64,000 nt of DNA from Pseudomonadota bacterium. Lineage in GTDB: Bacteria; Pseudomonadota; Gammaproteobacteria; Burkholderiales; Rhodocyclaceae. Below, in pieces: positions 8,482-17,567 of the stretch. Below the pieces are notes generated by a model. The model was given only the letters and a program-made list of their open reading frames with translations. It was not told the DNA's origin and made no database searches. The stretch lies in the NCBI GenBank assembly GCA_018241665.1, contig JAFEDK010000013.1, positions 262,340-326,339 of the forward strand. The letters run 5' to 3'. A program made the position numbers and the translations under genes. The stretch's first letter is position 1. The number at the start of each line of letters is the position of its first letter.

Positions 8482-10188
8482 CTAGCGCACCAGCAGCAGG
8501 TAGATCAGCAAGACGTTGAGTACCAGCGATGTGGCGGCCAGCAACTTGAGGCCGAGTTGCGGATCCCGTTCGAGTAGCGGCGATTTGCGCGGCACGACCA
8601 GCGGACGGCGGGCGCCCCGTTCGAGGGCCAGCAGGAATTCCTCGGCGGTTTCGAAGCGCGCCTTCGGTTCGCGGGCGACGGCCTTCAGCAGTACTGCCTC
8701 CAGCCAGTCGGGAATGTCCGGGCGGTAGCGGGTCGGCGGCACCGGGTCGCCGAACTTCGGGTTCTGGAAGGGCTCGATCTCGCCGTAGGGATACTTGCGG
8801 GTCAGCAGCTGGTAGAGGGTCACGCCGACCGCGTAGAGGTCGGTCTGCTCGCTGGCGGCCACGCTCTTGCCGCCGTAGAGCTCCGGCGCCATGTAGCTGG
8901 GCGTGCCGGGATTGTTGATCTCTTCGAACTTCTGGCCTTCGGCGGTGGCGTCGGAGGCGGCCACGCCCAGGTCGAGGATGCGCAGGCGGCCTTCGGCGTC
9001 CAGGTGCAGGTTGTCCGGCTTGATGTCCCGGTGCACGATGGACAGGCGGTGCAGGCTGGCCACGCCCTTCAGGATGCGCTCGCAGAGGTCGACCGCTTCG
9101 CCGGTGCCGAAGCGGTGGCCGCTGTCGAGGCGGGCCTTGAGGGTGGCGCCCTCGTGCCAGCTCATCAGGTAGTACAGGTGGTTGCGCTGCGGGTAGGGAA
9201 TGACCTGCGGGAACCAGCTGTCGTTGACGCGTCGGGCCAGCCATTCCTCGTGGGCGAGGGCGGCGGCGGCCTCCGGATCGTCGTGTTCCGGGCGCAGGGT
9301 TTTCAGTACGCGGTGCTGGCCCTGCTCGTCGCTGACCCGGTAGAGCAGGGTGGCGATGGATTCGTGCAGCAATGCGTCCACGGTCAGTCCGTCCAGCGTC
9401 TGGCCGATCTTCAGGCGCGGTGGCAGCGGCAGGTTTTGCAGGCGGGCGATGTTGTCGCGGAGCTTGTCGGCGGGCAGCGTATCCACGCGCAGCACCAGCG
9501 CCGTGCAGTTGTCCTGGCTGCCGCCGTCCTCGGCACCCATCGCGAGGCGTGCGGCGGCGTCCTGCGGATCGTGCTCGGCGCGCAGGATGTCGCCGATCTT
9601 GCGGTCGCCGAGCTGGCCCCACACGCCGTCGCTCATCAGCGCGAAGACGTCGCCGGCTTCCAGTTCGCCGTCGGCGTAATCCACCGACAGGTGGGCGTCG
9701 AGGCCGACCGCGCGGGACAGCACGTTCTTGAGTTCCGGGTGCTCCCACACGTGGTCGGTGGAGAGTTGCTCCAGCTTGCCGGCGCGCAGCCGGTAGATCC
9801 GCGAGTCGCCCACATGGGCCAGGTAGTAGCGGCGCCCGCGCAGCACCACGGCGGACAGCGTGGTGGCCATGCCGGCGGCCTCCCGCGTCCGCGCCGCGTG
9901 GGAGATCAGCCAGCGGTTGAGGGAAATCAGCACCGTGTCGAGGGACTTGTTGACGGCCCAGGTGTCGGGCGTCGCGTAGTAGTCGGAGAGCAGGCCGCGG
10001 ACGGTGTATTCCGAGGCTTCGCGGCCATTGGCGTGGCCGCCGACGCCGTCGGCCACCACCGCCAGAATGCCCTTGGCATCGAGCTCCGGGCCTTCCGGCG
10101 TGACGGCACCGCAGAAATCCTCGTTGCGCGGCCGGGGGCCGGTGAGGGACGAATAGCCGAGGGAGGCGAGGAGGCGGGGCGCGGTCAT
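8482..10188 (-). CDS. Membrane-anchored PP2C phosphatase - serine/threonine kinase fusion
   Basis: 568 residues joining opposing activities. Residues about 1-240 are a PP2C phosphatase: RNED at 21-24, DGVGGHANG, MATT, GDSRIY, SDGVW and DNCT carry the metal-binding acids. Residues about 265-520 are a Hanks-type kinase: Lys296 in VLKTL, HRDIKPDN at 386-393, DLG at 406-408 in place of DFG, and APE at 434-436. The glycine-rich ATP loop is poor. One C-terminal membrane helix (about 547-566) anchors it with both domains in the cytoplasm. It follows the nitrate transporter gene with 79 bases between. A kinase of this type between nasA and nirB is also known in Pseudomonas (PA1782), so a role in controlling nitrate assimilation is a fair inference; the substrate is unknown. 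Confidence 0.88.
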   Translation of the reverse strand: MTAPRLLASLGYSSLTGPRPRNEDFCGAVTPEGPELDAKGILAVVADGVGGHANGREASEYTVRGLLSDYYATPDTWAVNKSLDTVLISLNRWLISHAARTREAAGMATTLSAVVLRGRRYYLAHVGDSRIYRLRAGKLEQLSTDHVWEHPELKNVLSRAVGLDAHLSVDYADGELEAGDVFALMSDGVWGQLGDRKIGDILRAEHDPQDAAARLAMGAEDGGSQDNCTALVLRVDTLPADKLRDNIARLQNLPLPPRLKIGQTLDGLTVDALLHESIATLLYRVSDEQGQHRVLKTLRPEHDDPEAAAALAHEEWLARRVNDSWFPQVIPYPQRNHLYYLMSWHEGATLKARLDSGHRFGTGEAVDLCERILKGVASLHRLSIVHRDIKPDNLHLDAEGRLRILDLGVAASDATAEGQKFEEINNPGTPSYMAPELYGGKSVAASEQTDLYAVGVTLYQLLTRKYPYGEIEPFQNPKFGDPVPPTRYRPDIPDWLEAVLLKAVAREPKARFETAEEFLLALERGARRPLVVPRKSPLLERDPQLGLKLLAATSLVLNVLLIYLLLVR

Positions 10189-10267
10189 GGTCGTAAACGG
10201 CGCGAATCGGAAGCGGGGAGTATGCCCCGGTTCCGATCCGTTCAGATGAGTGGCAGGGAAGGGATGC

Positions 10268-11482
10268 TCAGATCTTGGCGCTGGTCAGGTGCGGGGCGCC
10301 CCAGGTGGTGCGCCAGCGGCTCTTGACGGCGGTGAGGCCGCCCAGCGCGACAATGGCCAGGCACGCGAAGATCAGGAAGCCGGCCTGATAGCTGCCAGTG
10401 ACCTGCTTGCTGTAGCCGAGGCTGGAGGCCAGGTAGAAGCCGCCGACACCGCCGGCCATGCCGACCAGGCCGGTCATCACGCCGATTTCCTTGCGGAAGC
10501 GTTGCGGTACCAGCTGGAACACCGCGCCGTTGCCCATGCCGAGGGACAGCATGGCGCAGACGAAGACCGCGAGGGCCATCCAGGCGGCCGGCAGGTCGAA
10601 GCTGACGATGGCCAGGAAGATGGCGGCCAGCCCGTACATGGTGGTGAGCATCTTGATGCCGCCGATGCGGTCGGCCACGTTGCCGCCGATCGGGCGCACC
10701 AGGCTGCCGGCGAACACGCAGGCGGCGGTGAAGAAGCCAGCCATCTTCGGGTCGAGCCCGTACTGGGTGTTGAAGTAGATGGTCAGGGACGAGGCCAGGC
10801 CGACGAAGCCGCCGAAGGTTACCGAGTAGAAGAACATGAACCACCAGGCGTCCTTGTCCTTGAGCACCTTCAGGTACTCGGAGAAGGACTTGGCCGGCGG
10901 GCACTCGGGAGCGTCCTTGGCCAGCACCAGGTAGAGCACGAAGACGATGGACAGCGGGATCAGTGCCAGGCCGAAGACGTTGGTCCACCCGTAGGCGGCG
11001 GCGAGGCCGGGGCCGAACAGCGCGGCCATCGCGGTACCGGAGTTGCCGGCACCGGCGATGCCCAGCGCGGTGCCCTGGTGTTCCGGCGGATACCAGCGGG
11101 AGGCCAGCGGCAGCGCGACGGCGAAGGACGCGCCCGCTACGCCGAGGAAGAGGCCCAGCACCAGCGTCTCTTCGTAGCTGTGGATGCCGAAGTGCCAGGC
11201 GAAGGCCAGCGCGCACAGCACGATGACCTGGCCGATGGCGCCGGCCATCTTGGGCTTGAGGTGATCCACCAGCACGCCCATCACCAGGCGCAGCAGCGCA
11301 CCAGCGAGCACCGGCGTGGCCACCATCAGGCCCTTCTGGGCGTGGGTCAGGCCGAGGTCCTTGGCGATCTGCACGCCCAGCGGGCCGAGCAGCACCCACA
11401 CCATGAAGGCGAGGTCGAAGTAGAGGAAGGCCGCCAGCAGGGTGGGGGTGTGGCCGGCTTTCAGGAAGGATTTGCGGTCCAT
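10268..11482 (-). CDS. nasA: Nitrate/nitrite MFS transporter (NarK/NasA family)
   Basis: 404 residues with about 12 membrane segments. The nitrate-signature regions GIAGAGNSGTAMAALFGPGLA and GMGNGAVFQLVPQRF are both present, as expected for NarK/NasA nitrate-nitrite porters. It lies downstream of nirB-nirD and upstream of the PP2C-kinase gene, so it most likely imports nitrate for assimilation. The symbol nasA is chosen from context; the sequence alone cannot separate NasA from NarK types. No assimilatory nitrate reductase (nasC) is in the window. Confidence 0.85.
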   Translation of the reverse strand: MDRKSFLKAGHTPTLLAAFLYFDLAFMVWVLLGPLGVQIAKDLGLTHAQKGLMVATPVLAGALLRLVMGVLVDHLKPKMAGAIGQVIVLCALAFAWHFGIHSYEETLVLGLFLGVAGASFAVALPLASRWYPPEHQGTALGIAGAGNSGTAMAALFGPGLAAAYGWTNVFGLALIPLSIVFVLYLVLAKDAPECPPAKSFSEYLKVLKDKDAWWFMFFYSVTFGGFVGLASSLTIYFNTQYGLDPKMAGFFTAACVFAGSLVRPIGGNVADRIGGIKMLTTMYGLAAIFLAIVSFDLPAAWMALAVFVCAMLSLGMGNGAVFQLVPQRFRKEIGVMTGLVGMAGGVGGFYLASSLGYSKQVTGSYQAGFLIFACLAIVALGGLTAVKSRWRTTWGAPHLTSAKI

Positions 11483-11580
11483 TTCAGACTCCTGGGTACG
11501 AGTGGGGCCTGGCGGCGCCTTGCTGGGCGCTGCCGTGGGCAGTTTTGAATATCGGGAAAGCGTTAAAAGGGGCTCACGCG

Positions 11581-11625
11581 GCGGGGGCGGTGGGGGAGAC
11601 TGCTTGCGCAGGACACCGCCCCCGC
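11581..11625 (-). other. Strong inverted repeat between nirD and the nitrate transporter
   Basis: GCGGGGGCGGT (11581-11591) pairs with ACCGCCCCCGC (11615-11625) around 23 bases. It begins 12 bases past the nirD stop in an otherwise tight operon. It may be an mRNA-stabilising structure or partial terminator that sets the ratio of nitrite reductase to transporter. Confidence 0.6.
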
Positions 11626-11636
11626 GCGTGAAACCC

Positions 11637-11948
11637 TTACAAGGAGAGGAAGACCTCGCCGTTTTCGACCTTGACCGGGAAGGGCTTCACGCAGCCCACG
11701 TCCGGCGGTACGACCTGGCCGTCATCGAGCTGGATCTTCCAGCTGTGCAGCGGGCAGGTGACCGTGGTGCCATGGACCAGCCCCTGGGACAGGGGGCCGC
11801 CCTTGTGCGGGCAGCGGTCGCGTACCGCGAAGACCTGGTCGGCCGAGTTGCGGAACAGCGCGATGCGCCCTTCGTCCTCGCTATGCACCACGCGGGAGCC
11901 CAGGACCGGCACGTCGCTGACGGCGCAGATTCGTTTCCATTCGCTCAT
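11637..11948 (-). CDS. nirD: Nitrite reductase (NADH) small subunit
   Basis: 103 residues, the standard NirD size, with a Rieske-type [2Fe-2S] fold. The two ligand motifs are complete: CPHKGG (Cys46, His48) and CPLHSW (Cys65, His68). NirD works with NirB in the cytoplasm to reduce nitrite to ammonia with NADH. The ATG at 11948 lies 11 bases after the nirB stop. Full Rieske ligands point to the longer NirD type rather than the ligand-free E. coli type. Confidence 0.93.
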   Translation of the reverse strand: MSEWKRICAVSDVPVLGSRVVHSEDEGRIALFRNSADQVFAVRDRCPHKGGPLSQGLVHGTTVTCPLHSWKIQLDDGQVVPPDVGCVKPFPVKVENGEVFLSL

Positions 11949-11959
11949 TTGCGGGCTCC

Positions 11960-14422
11960 TCAAACCTTGATGATCTCGAATTGACGCTTGTGGATGCCGC
12001 CGCTCTTGTCTTCGAAGATCTCGGCCCACGGGTCTTTGTAGTTTTGCAGTGCAAAGAGGAGCTTTTCGTAGAGCGCCTTGCGGTTGGCCTCGTCTTCGAG
12101 GACCCGCTTCTTGATGTGCTCCATGCCGACCCGCTCGAGGTAATGGCAGGTGCGTTCCAGGTAGAAGCCTTCTTCCCGGTAGAGCTGGATGAAGGCGCCG
12201 CCGTATTCCATGACTTCGGCGTCGTCCTTCACCTTGCAGAAGAACTGCGCCACTTCGGTCTTGATGCCGCCGTTGCCGCCGATGTACAGCTCGTAGCCGG
12301 AATCCACGCCGATCACGCCCACGTCCTTGATGCCCGATTCTGCACAGTTGCGCGGGCAGCCGGAGACCGCCAGTTTGACCTTGTGGGGGCTCCACATGCC
12401 GAACAGCATCTTCTCCAGCTTGACGCCCAGGTCCATCGAGCGCTGGGTGCCGAAGCGGCAGTGCTCGGCGCCGACGCAGGTCTTCACGGTGCGCAGGCTC
12501 TTGCCGTAGGCGTGGCCGGAGCACATGCCGGCCTTGGCGAAGTCCTCCCACATGGCGGGCAGGTCTTCCTTCTTCACGCCGAGCAGGTCGATGCGCTGGC
12601 CGCCGGTCACCTTGACGGTCGGCACCTTGTACTTCTCGGCGGCGTCGGCAATGGCGCGCAGCTCGTCGGGGGTGGTCAGGCCGCCCCACATGCGCGGCAC
12701 CACCGAGTAGGTGCCGTCCTTCTGGATGTTGGCGTGGGCGCGCTCGTTGATGAAGCGGCTCTGCGGATCGTCGATGGCCTCGTGGGGCCAGGTGGACAGG
12801 CAGTAGTAGTTGAGGGCCGGGCGGCAGGTGGCGCAGCCGTTGGGCGTCTTCCAGGCCAGGAACTTCTGCGTGTCGGCGACCGACAACAGCTTGTTGTCGC
12901 GGATGGCCTTGCGCACTTCGCCGTGGGAATGGTCGGTACAGCCGCACACCGCCTTGTTGTTGGAGTCGGCCGGCTGGTAGGCGCCGCCGATCGTCGAGGC
13001 AAGGATCTGCTCGACCAGGCCGGTACAGGAGCCGCAGGAGCTGGAGGCCTTGGTGTGCTTGCGCACGTCCTCCAGCGTGAAGAGGCCTTGTTCCTTGATC
13101 GCCTTGACGATGGTGCCCTTGCACACGCCGTTGCAGCCGCATACCTCGGCGGTGTCGGGCATGCTGGCGGCCAGGCTGTTGCCCTTGTGGCCGACGTCGC
13201 CCAGGTGGGAATTGCCGAACACCAGGTTGTCGCGGATGTCGCGGATGTCCTGCTCGTCCTTCAGCAGCTGGAAGTACCAGGCGCCGTCCTTGGTGTCGCC
13301 GTACAGCACCGCGCCGACCAGCTTGTCGTCCTTCAGCACCAGGCGCTTGTAGATGCCCACGCCCGGGTCGTGGAGAACGATGTCCTCGGTGCCCTCGGCG
13401 CCGGAGAAGTCACCGGCGGAGAACACGTCGATGCCGGTGACCTTCAGCTTGGTGCTGGTCACCGAGCCTTCGTAGCGGCCGATGCCCATTTCTGCCAGGT
13501 GATTGGCGGCCACCTTGGCCTGCTCGAACAGCGGCGCCACCAGGCCGTAGGCGGTGCCCCGGTGGTTGGCGCACTCGCCGACGGCGTAGACGCGGGGATC
13601 GTAGGTCTGCAGCGTGTCGCTGACGACGATGCCGCGGTTGCAGTGGATGCCGGACTTCTCGGCGAGCTCCACGTTGGGGCGGATGCCGGCGGCGATGCAG
13701 ACGAGGTCGGCTGGCAGGCTGTCACCGTCCTTGAACTTGATCGCGCCGACGCGGCCGGACTCGCCCTGCACCAACTCGGCGGTCTGGGCGTTGAGCTTGA
13801 ACTTCATGCCCTTGGCTTCGAGGGCGGCCTGCAGCATTTTGCCGGCGGTGCGGTCGAGCTGGCGCTCCATGATCCAGTCGGAGATGTGCACCACGGTCAC
13901 GTCCATGCCGCGCAGGGCCAGGCCGTTGGCGGCTTCCAGGCCGAGCAGGCCGGCGCCGATGACCACCGCGTGCTGGTACTTGGCCGCAGCGTCGATCATC
14001 TCGTCGGTGTCCTTGATGTCCCGGTAGGAGATCACGCCGGGCAGGTCCTTGCCCGGAATCGGCGGCATGAAGGGGGTTGAGCCGGTGGCCAGCAGCAGGC
14101 GGTCGTAATCGACGGTAATGGGCTCGCCGTCCTTGCCGGTGGCGACGACGGAGCGCTTCTTGCGGTCGATCTGGGTGACCCGGGCACCCAGGTGCAGGGT
14201 GATCTCGTTATCCGCGTACCACTGCAGGTCGTTGAGGATGATGTCCTGGATGGTCATCTCGCCGGCCAGCACCGGGGAGAGGAGGATTCGGTTGTAGTTG
14301 GGATGCGGCTCGGCGCCGAAGACCGTGATGTCGTACATGTCCGGGGCGATCTTCCGCAGCTCTTCCAGCGTGCGGACACCCGCCATCCCGTTGCCGACCA
14401 TGACCAGTTTCTGTTTGCGCAT
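11960..14422 (-). CDS. nirB: Nitrite reductase (NADH) large subunit
   Basis: 820 residues with the whole NirB domain series: FAD Rossmann motif VGNGMAG (9-15), NAD motif GAGLLGLEAA, a BFD-like [2Fe-2S] part (CGCNGVCKG and SCGSCTG), a second Cys cluster (CGCTDHSHGE and GCATCRPALNYYC), and the sulfite/nitrite reductase half with TCVGAEHCRFG and SGCPRNCAES holding the [4Fe-4S]-siroheme site. It reduces nitrite to ammonia in the cytosol. It heads the operon nirB-nirD-transporter-kinase. A sigma-54 promoter and an NtrC-like site lie upstream, so nitrogen limitation should switch it on. The second Cys cluster is typical of the longer NirB forms. Confidence 0.96.
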   Translation of the reverse strand: MRKQKLVMVGNGMAGVRTLEELRKIAPDMYDITVFGAEPHPNYNRILLSPVLAGEMTIQDIILNDLQWYADNEITLHLGARVTQIDRKKRSVVATGKDGEPITVDYDRLLLATGSTPFMPPIPGKDLPGVISYRDIKDTDEMIDAAAKYQHAVVIGAGLLGLEAANGLALRGMDVTVVHISDWIMERQLDRTAGKMLQAALEAKGMKFKLNAQTAELVQGESGRVGAIKFKDGDSLPADLVCIAAGIRPNVELAEKSGIHCNRGIVVSDTLQTYDPRVYAVGECANHRGTAYGLVAPLFEQAKVAANHLAEMGIGRYEGSVTSTKLKVTGIDVFSAGDFSGAEGTEDIVLHDPGVGIYKRLVLKDDKLVGAVLYGDTKDGAWYFQLLKDEQDIRDIRDNLVFGNSHLGDVGHKGNSLAASMPDTAEVCGCNGVCKGTIVKAIKEQGLFTLEDVRKHTKASSSCGSCTGLVEQILASTIGGAYQPADSNNKAVCGCTDHSHGEVRKAIRDNKLLSVADTQKFLAWKTPNGCATCRPALNYYCLSTWPHEAIDDPQSRFINERAHANIQKDGTYSVVPRMWGGLTTPDELRAIADAAEKYKVPTVKVTGGQRIDLLGVKKEDLPAMWEDFAKAGMCSGHAYGKSLRTVKTCVGAEHCRFGTQRSMDLGVKLEKMLFGMWSPHKVKLAVSGCPRNCAESGIKDVGVIGVDSGYELYIGGNGGIKTEVAQFFCKVKDDAEVMEYGGAFIQLYREEGFYLERTCHYLERVGMEHIKKRVLEDEANRKALYEKLLFALQNYKDPWAEIFEDKSGGIHKRQFEIIKV

Positions 14423-14559
14423 GATTCCTCCGACATTGATTCTCCCCGGACCGGACGCACAGGACCGATGCGGGCGGGTAAGCCTTGAGCAGGAGAGAGA
14501 TCGTCGTTGATCGCGGCGGGGCCGTCGTTGGCCGAACCGCGTCGCCAGCCCTGGGGGCG

Positions 14560-14590
14560 GCGCGCAAGCACCTGGATTCAGGTAGCGCGC
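14560..14590 (-). promoter_or_regulatory. Leader hairpin upstream of nirB
   Basis: GCGCGC at both ends (14560-14565, 14585-14590) and ACCTG/CAGGT inside form an interrupted hairpin with a 4-base loop. It lies within the predicted nirB leader of about 209 bases. Assimilatory operons often carry NasR/NasT-type antitermination leaders; the paired hairpins needed for that were not clear here. Confidence 0.4.
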
Positions 14591-14641
14591 AGTGCGGCAA
14601 AGTCTTTATTGCCTCATGCGCACATTTGTTGAATGGCTATT

Positions 14642-14657
14642 AGCAATGGCCGTGCCA
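14642..14657 (-). promoter_or_regulatory. Sigma-54 (RpoN) promoter of the nirB operon
   Basis: The minus strand reads TGGCACGGCCATTGCT from 14657 to 14642, a full match to the -24/-12 consensus TGGCACG-N4-TTGCT with the exact GG-to-GC spacing of 10 bases. Transcription would start near 14631. Together with the upstream NtrC-like site it points to nitrogen-limitation control. Confidence 0.88.
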
Positions 14658-14716
14658 CTACGCCCAGATCAGGTAAAGACTGGGAAAAACGGGGAGGCGG
14701 GAGGTGCGGGAGGGGA

Positions 14717-14745
14717 GCGATGCGCACTTGGCTGGTGCGCATCGC
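14717..14745 (-). promoter_or_regulatory. NtrC-type enhancer site within an 11-bp inverted repeat
   Basis: GCACTTGGCTGGTGC at 14724-14738 fits the NtrC consensus GCACY-N4-TGGTGC. It is the centre of a perfect 11-bp inverted repeat (14717-14727 with 14735-14745). It lies about 100 bases upstream of the predicted start, a normal enhancer distance. The repeat could also act as a hairpin after dsbB. Confidence 0.8.
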
Positions 14746-14764
14746 CCTGCGCTGGGGCGCAGTG

Positions 14765-15262
14765 TCAGACGGACTTGCGGTGCCGCAGCAGATGCACGGC
14801 GAGGCTGGCGAGGATGGTGGCGAAGGCCAGGAAGGACCAATTGGCGATGGACAGGCCGAGGAAGGTCCAGTCGACAATCGAGCAGTCGCCGGCGCCGCGG
14901 AAGATCATCGGCAGCGAGGAGGACAGCGGAAAGCTCTCCAGCATGTATTCCAGGCCGGGGCCGCATTCGGAGACTGCCGGCGGATACCACTGGATCCACG
15001 ACTGGCGTGCGGCCACGCCGGCGCCGGCCAGGGCGGCGATTGCCAGCAGTGCCGACCACACGTAGCGCCCCTTGGTGGCCGGGTTGTGCAGGCCGGCACC
15101 CAGGCCGATCAGGCCGCAGGCCAGCAAGGCGTAGCGCTGCATGATGCACATCGGGCAGGGCTCGATGCCTTTGACGTGCTGGAGGTAGAGGCCGATGGCG
15201 AGCAGGCTGCTGCAGACGACGAAGAGGGCGAGGGCGAGAGGGCGTGTGTGGTGGGTGGGCAT
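14765..15262 (-). CDS. dsbB: Disulfide bond formation protein B
   Basis: 165 residues with four membrane segments. DsbB re-oxidises periplasmic DsbA and passes the electrons to quinone. Both required cysteine pairs are visible: Cys36/Cys39 (CPMC) in the first periplasmic loop and Cys100/Cys127 in the second. The ATG at 15262 was preferred because the upstream in-frame extension is not hydrophobic and is unlike the family. Its 3' end abuts the nirB regulatory region; a small hairpin covers 14747-14762. Confidence 0.92.
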   Translation of the reverse strand: MPTHHTRPLALALFVVCSSLLAIGLYLQHVKGIEPCPMCIMQRYALLACGLIGLGAGLHNPATKGRYVWSALLAIAALAGAGVAARQSWIQWYPPAVSECGPGLEYMLESFPLSSSLPMIFRGAGDCSIVDWTFLGLSIANWSFLAFATILASLAVHLLRHRKSV

Positions 15263-15346
15263 GGGGTGAAGTTCAAACGGAAACCGGGGCCAGGGGCATG
15301 TGAAGAGTGCCCGCCGTGCCCCGGAGTTCCGCAAAGGGTGTGTGTT

Positions 15347-16360
<1,014 letters not shown>

Positions 16361-16777
16361 TTACTCGATGACGAGGCGCTTGCTCTGGGCCGGGGCTTTC
16401 TTCGGCAGCGTCAGTTCAAGGACGCCATCGCTGAATTTGGCCGTGGCCTTGGCTTCGTCCACGTCGGCGCCAAGCTGGAAGCTGCGCGACACCTCGCCGA
16501 AATAACGTTCGGTACGCAGGACCCGCTCGCCTTCCTTTACTTCTTTCTCCTGCTTGCGTTCGGCGCTGATCGAGACGACCGGGCCGTCGATATGCACGTG
16601 GATGTCTTCCTTCTTGATGCCCGGCAGCTCGGCATGCACCTGGTACGCGTCATTGGCTTCCTTCACGTCCACGCGCATCTGCGGCGCCTCGACGGGGGCG
16701 CCGGCGTATTCGACCGGGCGCACGAAAAAGCCGCGGAACAGATCGTCCAGAGGGTCACGGCGAGTGATGTTGCTCAT
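16361..16777 (-). CDS. Small heat-shock protein, Hsp20/alpha-crystallin family
   Basis: 138 residues. The alpha-crystallin domain runs from about 33 to 130 (MRVDVKEANDAYQVHAELPGI through DGVLELTLPKK), followed by a short tail with a RLVIE motif resembling the oligomer-linking I-x-I. It should hold unfolded proteins in the cytosol as an ATP-independent chaperone. It is alone between argB and a divergent gene, with its own sigma-32-like promoter and a strong terminator. It resembles Hsp16.5/IbpA-class proteins; no finer name is justified. Confidence 0.93.
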   Translation of the reverse strand: MSNITRRDPLDDLFRGFFVRPVEYAGAPVEAPQMRVDVKEANDAYQVHAELPGIKKEDIHVHIDGPVVSISAERKQEKEVKEGERVLRTERYFGEVSRSFQLGADVDEAKATAKFSDGVLELTLPKKAPAQSKRLVIE

Positions 16778-16834
16778 GTGTCGTCTCCTTGTTCTGGTTG
16801 GCTTACCCGAGGGCAGTCCGCCCTCCCTGCTTGT

Positions 16835-16864
16835 TATATAGGGAGCGTGCGGGGCCGCTTCAAG
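16835..16864 (-). promoter_or_regulatory. Sigma-32 (heat-shock) type promoter of hsp20
   Basis: The minus strand has CTTGAA (16864-16859), 15 bases, then CCCTATATA (16843-16835). The consensus is CTTGAA-N13-15-CCCCATNTA, with one mismatch. The 5' leader would be about 50 bases. Confidence 0.75.
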
Positions 16865-16918
16865 GCGGTGCGGCGGCGATCCGCGCTAGACTTGAGTTGG
16901 ATCAAAGGGAGCAAGTCG

Positions 16919-17131
16919 ATGGAACAGGACAAGGATATGCCGACCACCAACGTGTGTCCGGCCTGTGGGGCGGCCTTCACCTGCGGCATGAACGCGGGGT
17001 TGCCGGAGTGCTGGTGTGCAAGCCTGCCGCCGGTACTGGAAGTGCCGGCGATAGCGCCCGGGGATGTGGGGGCCTGTTACTGCCCGGACTGCCTCAGGCG
17101 CCGGCTGGAGGAGGTTGCTGCGCGCCGTTGA
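16919..17131 (+). CDS. Small cysteine-rich CWC-family protein
   Basis: A 70-residue protein with eight cysteines: CPAC (13-16), Cys22, CWC (31-33), and CYCPDC (53-58). The CWC centre and the flanking CxxC pairs fit the cysteine-rich CWC family of small proteobacterial proteins; zinc binding is likely, function unknown. GGGAG lies just upstream of the ATG. It is divergent from hsp20 and its last 38 bases overlap the 3' end of nudB on the other strand. Confidence 0.75.
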   Translation: MEQDKDMPTTNVCPACGAAFTCGMNAGLPECWCASLPPVLEVPAIAPGDVGACYCPDCLRRRLEEVAARR

Positions 17132-17567
17132 GGCGCTGCGGCAGCAGGCGGATGGCGTCCCGGTTGGTCCACGAGAAGACCTTGGCCGCCGCCGTCTGCC
17201 ACGGCAGCCACAGGGCCGCCGTATGCTCGTCGGTGGCCAGTTGCACGGGGATGGCGTCGGGCACGCACAGGCTGAAGACGTGTTCGGTGTTGTGGGTGAC
17301 GCCCGGTGCGTAGCGGCCGCGCCAGCGCGGCAGGATTACGAAGCGGTTGGACAGCCGCCAGTCGATCAGCATGTCGGGCGACGCCTGGATGCCGGTTTCC
17401 TCGGCGACTTCGCGCAGGGCGGTAGCGGCCAGCTTCTCGTCGCCCTCGCGGCTGCCGGTCACCGATTGCCACAGGCCGTTGCCACCGGCGCGTTCCAGCA
17501 GCAGGACCTCCAGTGCCGGGGTGTGGATGAGGACCAGTACCGAGACCGGCTGCTTGTATTCACTCAT
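17094..17567 (-). CDS. nudB: Dihydroneopterin triphosphate diphosphatase (Nudix)
   Basis: 157 residues. The Nudix box is GSREGDEKLAATALREVAEETGI (about 38-60), with the key Glu residues in REVAEE. The surrounding NGLWQSVTGSREGDE and later NTEHVFSLCVP match NudB (NtpA), which removes pyrophosphate from dihydroneopterin triphosphate in folate synthesis. In many betaproteobacteria nudB follows aspS; here it lies some 2.6 kb past the aspS stop, behind an RNase/barstar pair, and its ATG overlaps the barstar stop by four bases (ATGA). It overlaps the convergent CWC gene at the 3' end. Confidence 0.85.
   Translation of the reverse strand: MSEYKQPVSVLVLIHTPALEVLLLERAGGNGLWQSVTGSREGDEKLAATALREVAEETGIQASPDMLIDWRLSNRFVILPRWRGRYAPGVTHNTEHVFSLCVPDAIPVQLATDEHTAALWLPWQTAAAKVFSWTNRDAIRLLPQRLNGAQQPPPAGA

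Noticed and set aside
11981-14080. Long plus-strand open frame opposite nirB
   Set aside because: Antisense shadow; Val/Ala/Asp/His-rich with no domain, while nirB on the other strand has all its cofactor sites.
14423-14631. NasR/NasT antitermination leader before nirB
   Set aside because: One good hairpin exists, but I could not find the second hairpin plus terminator with a T run; kept only as a possibility.
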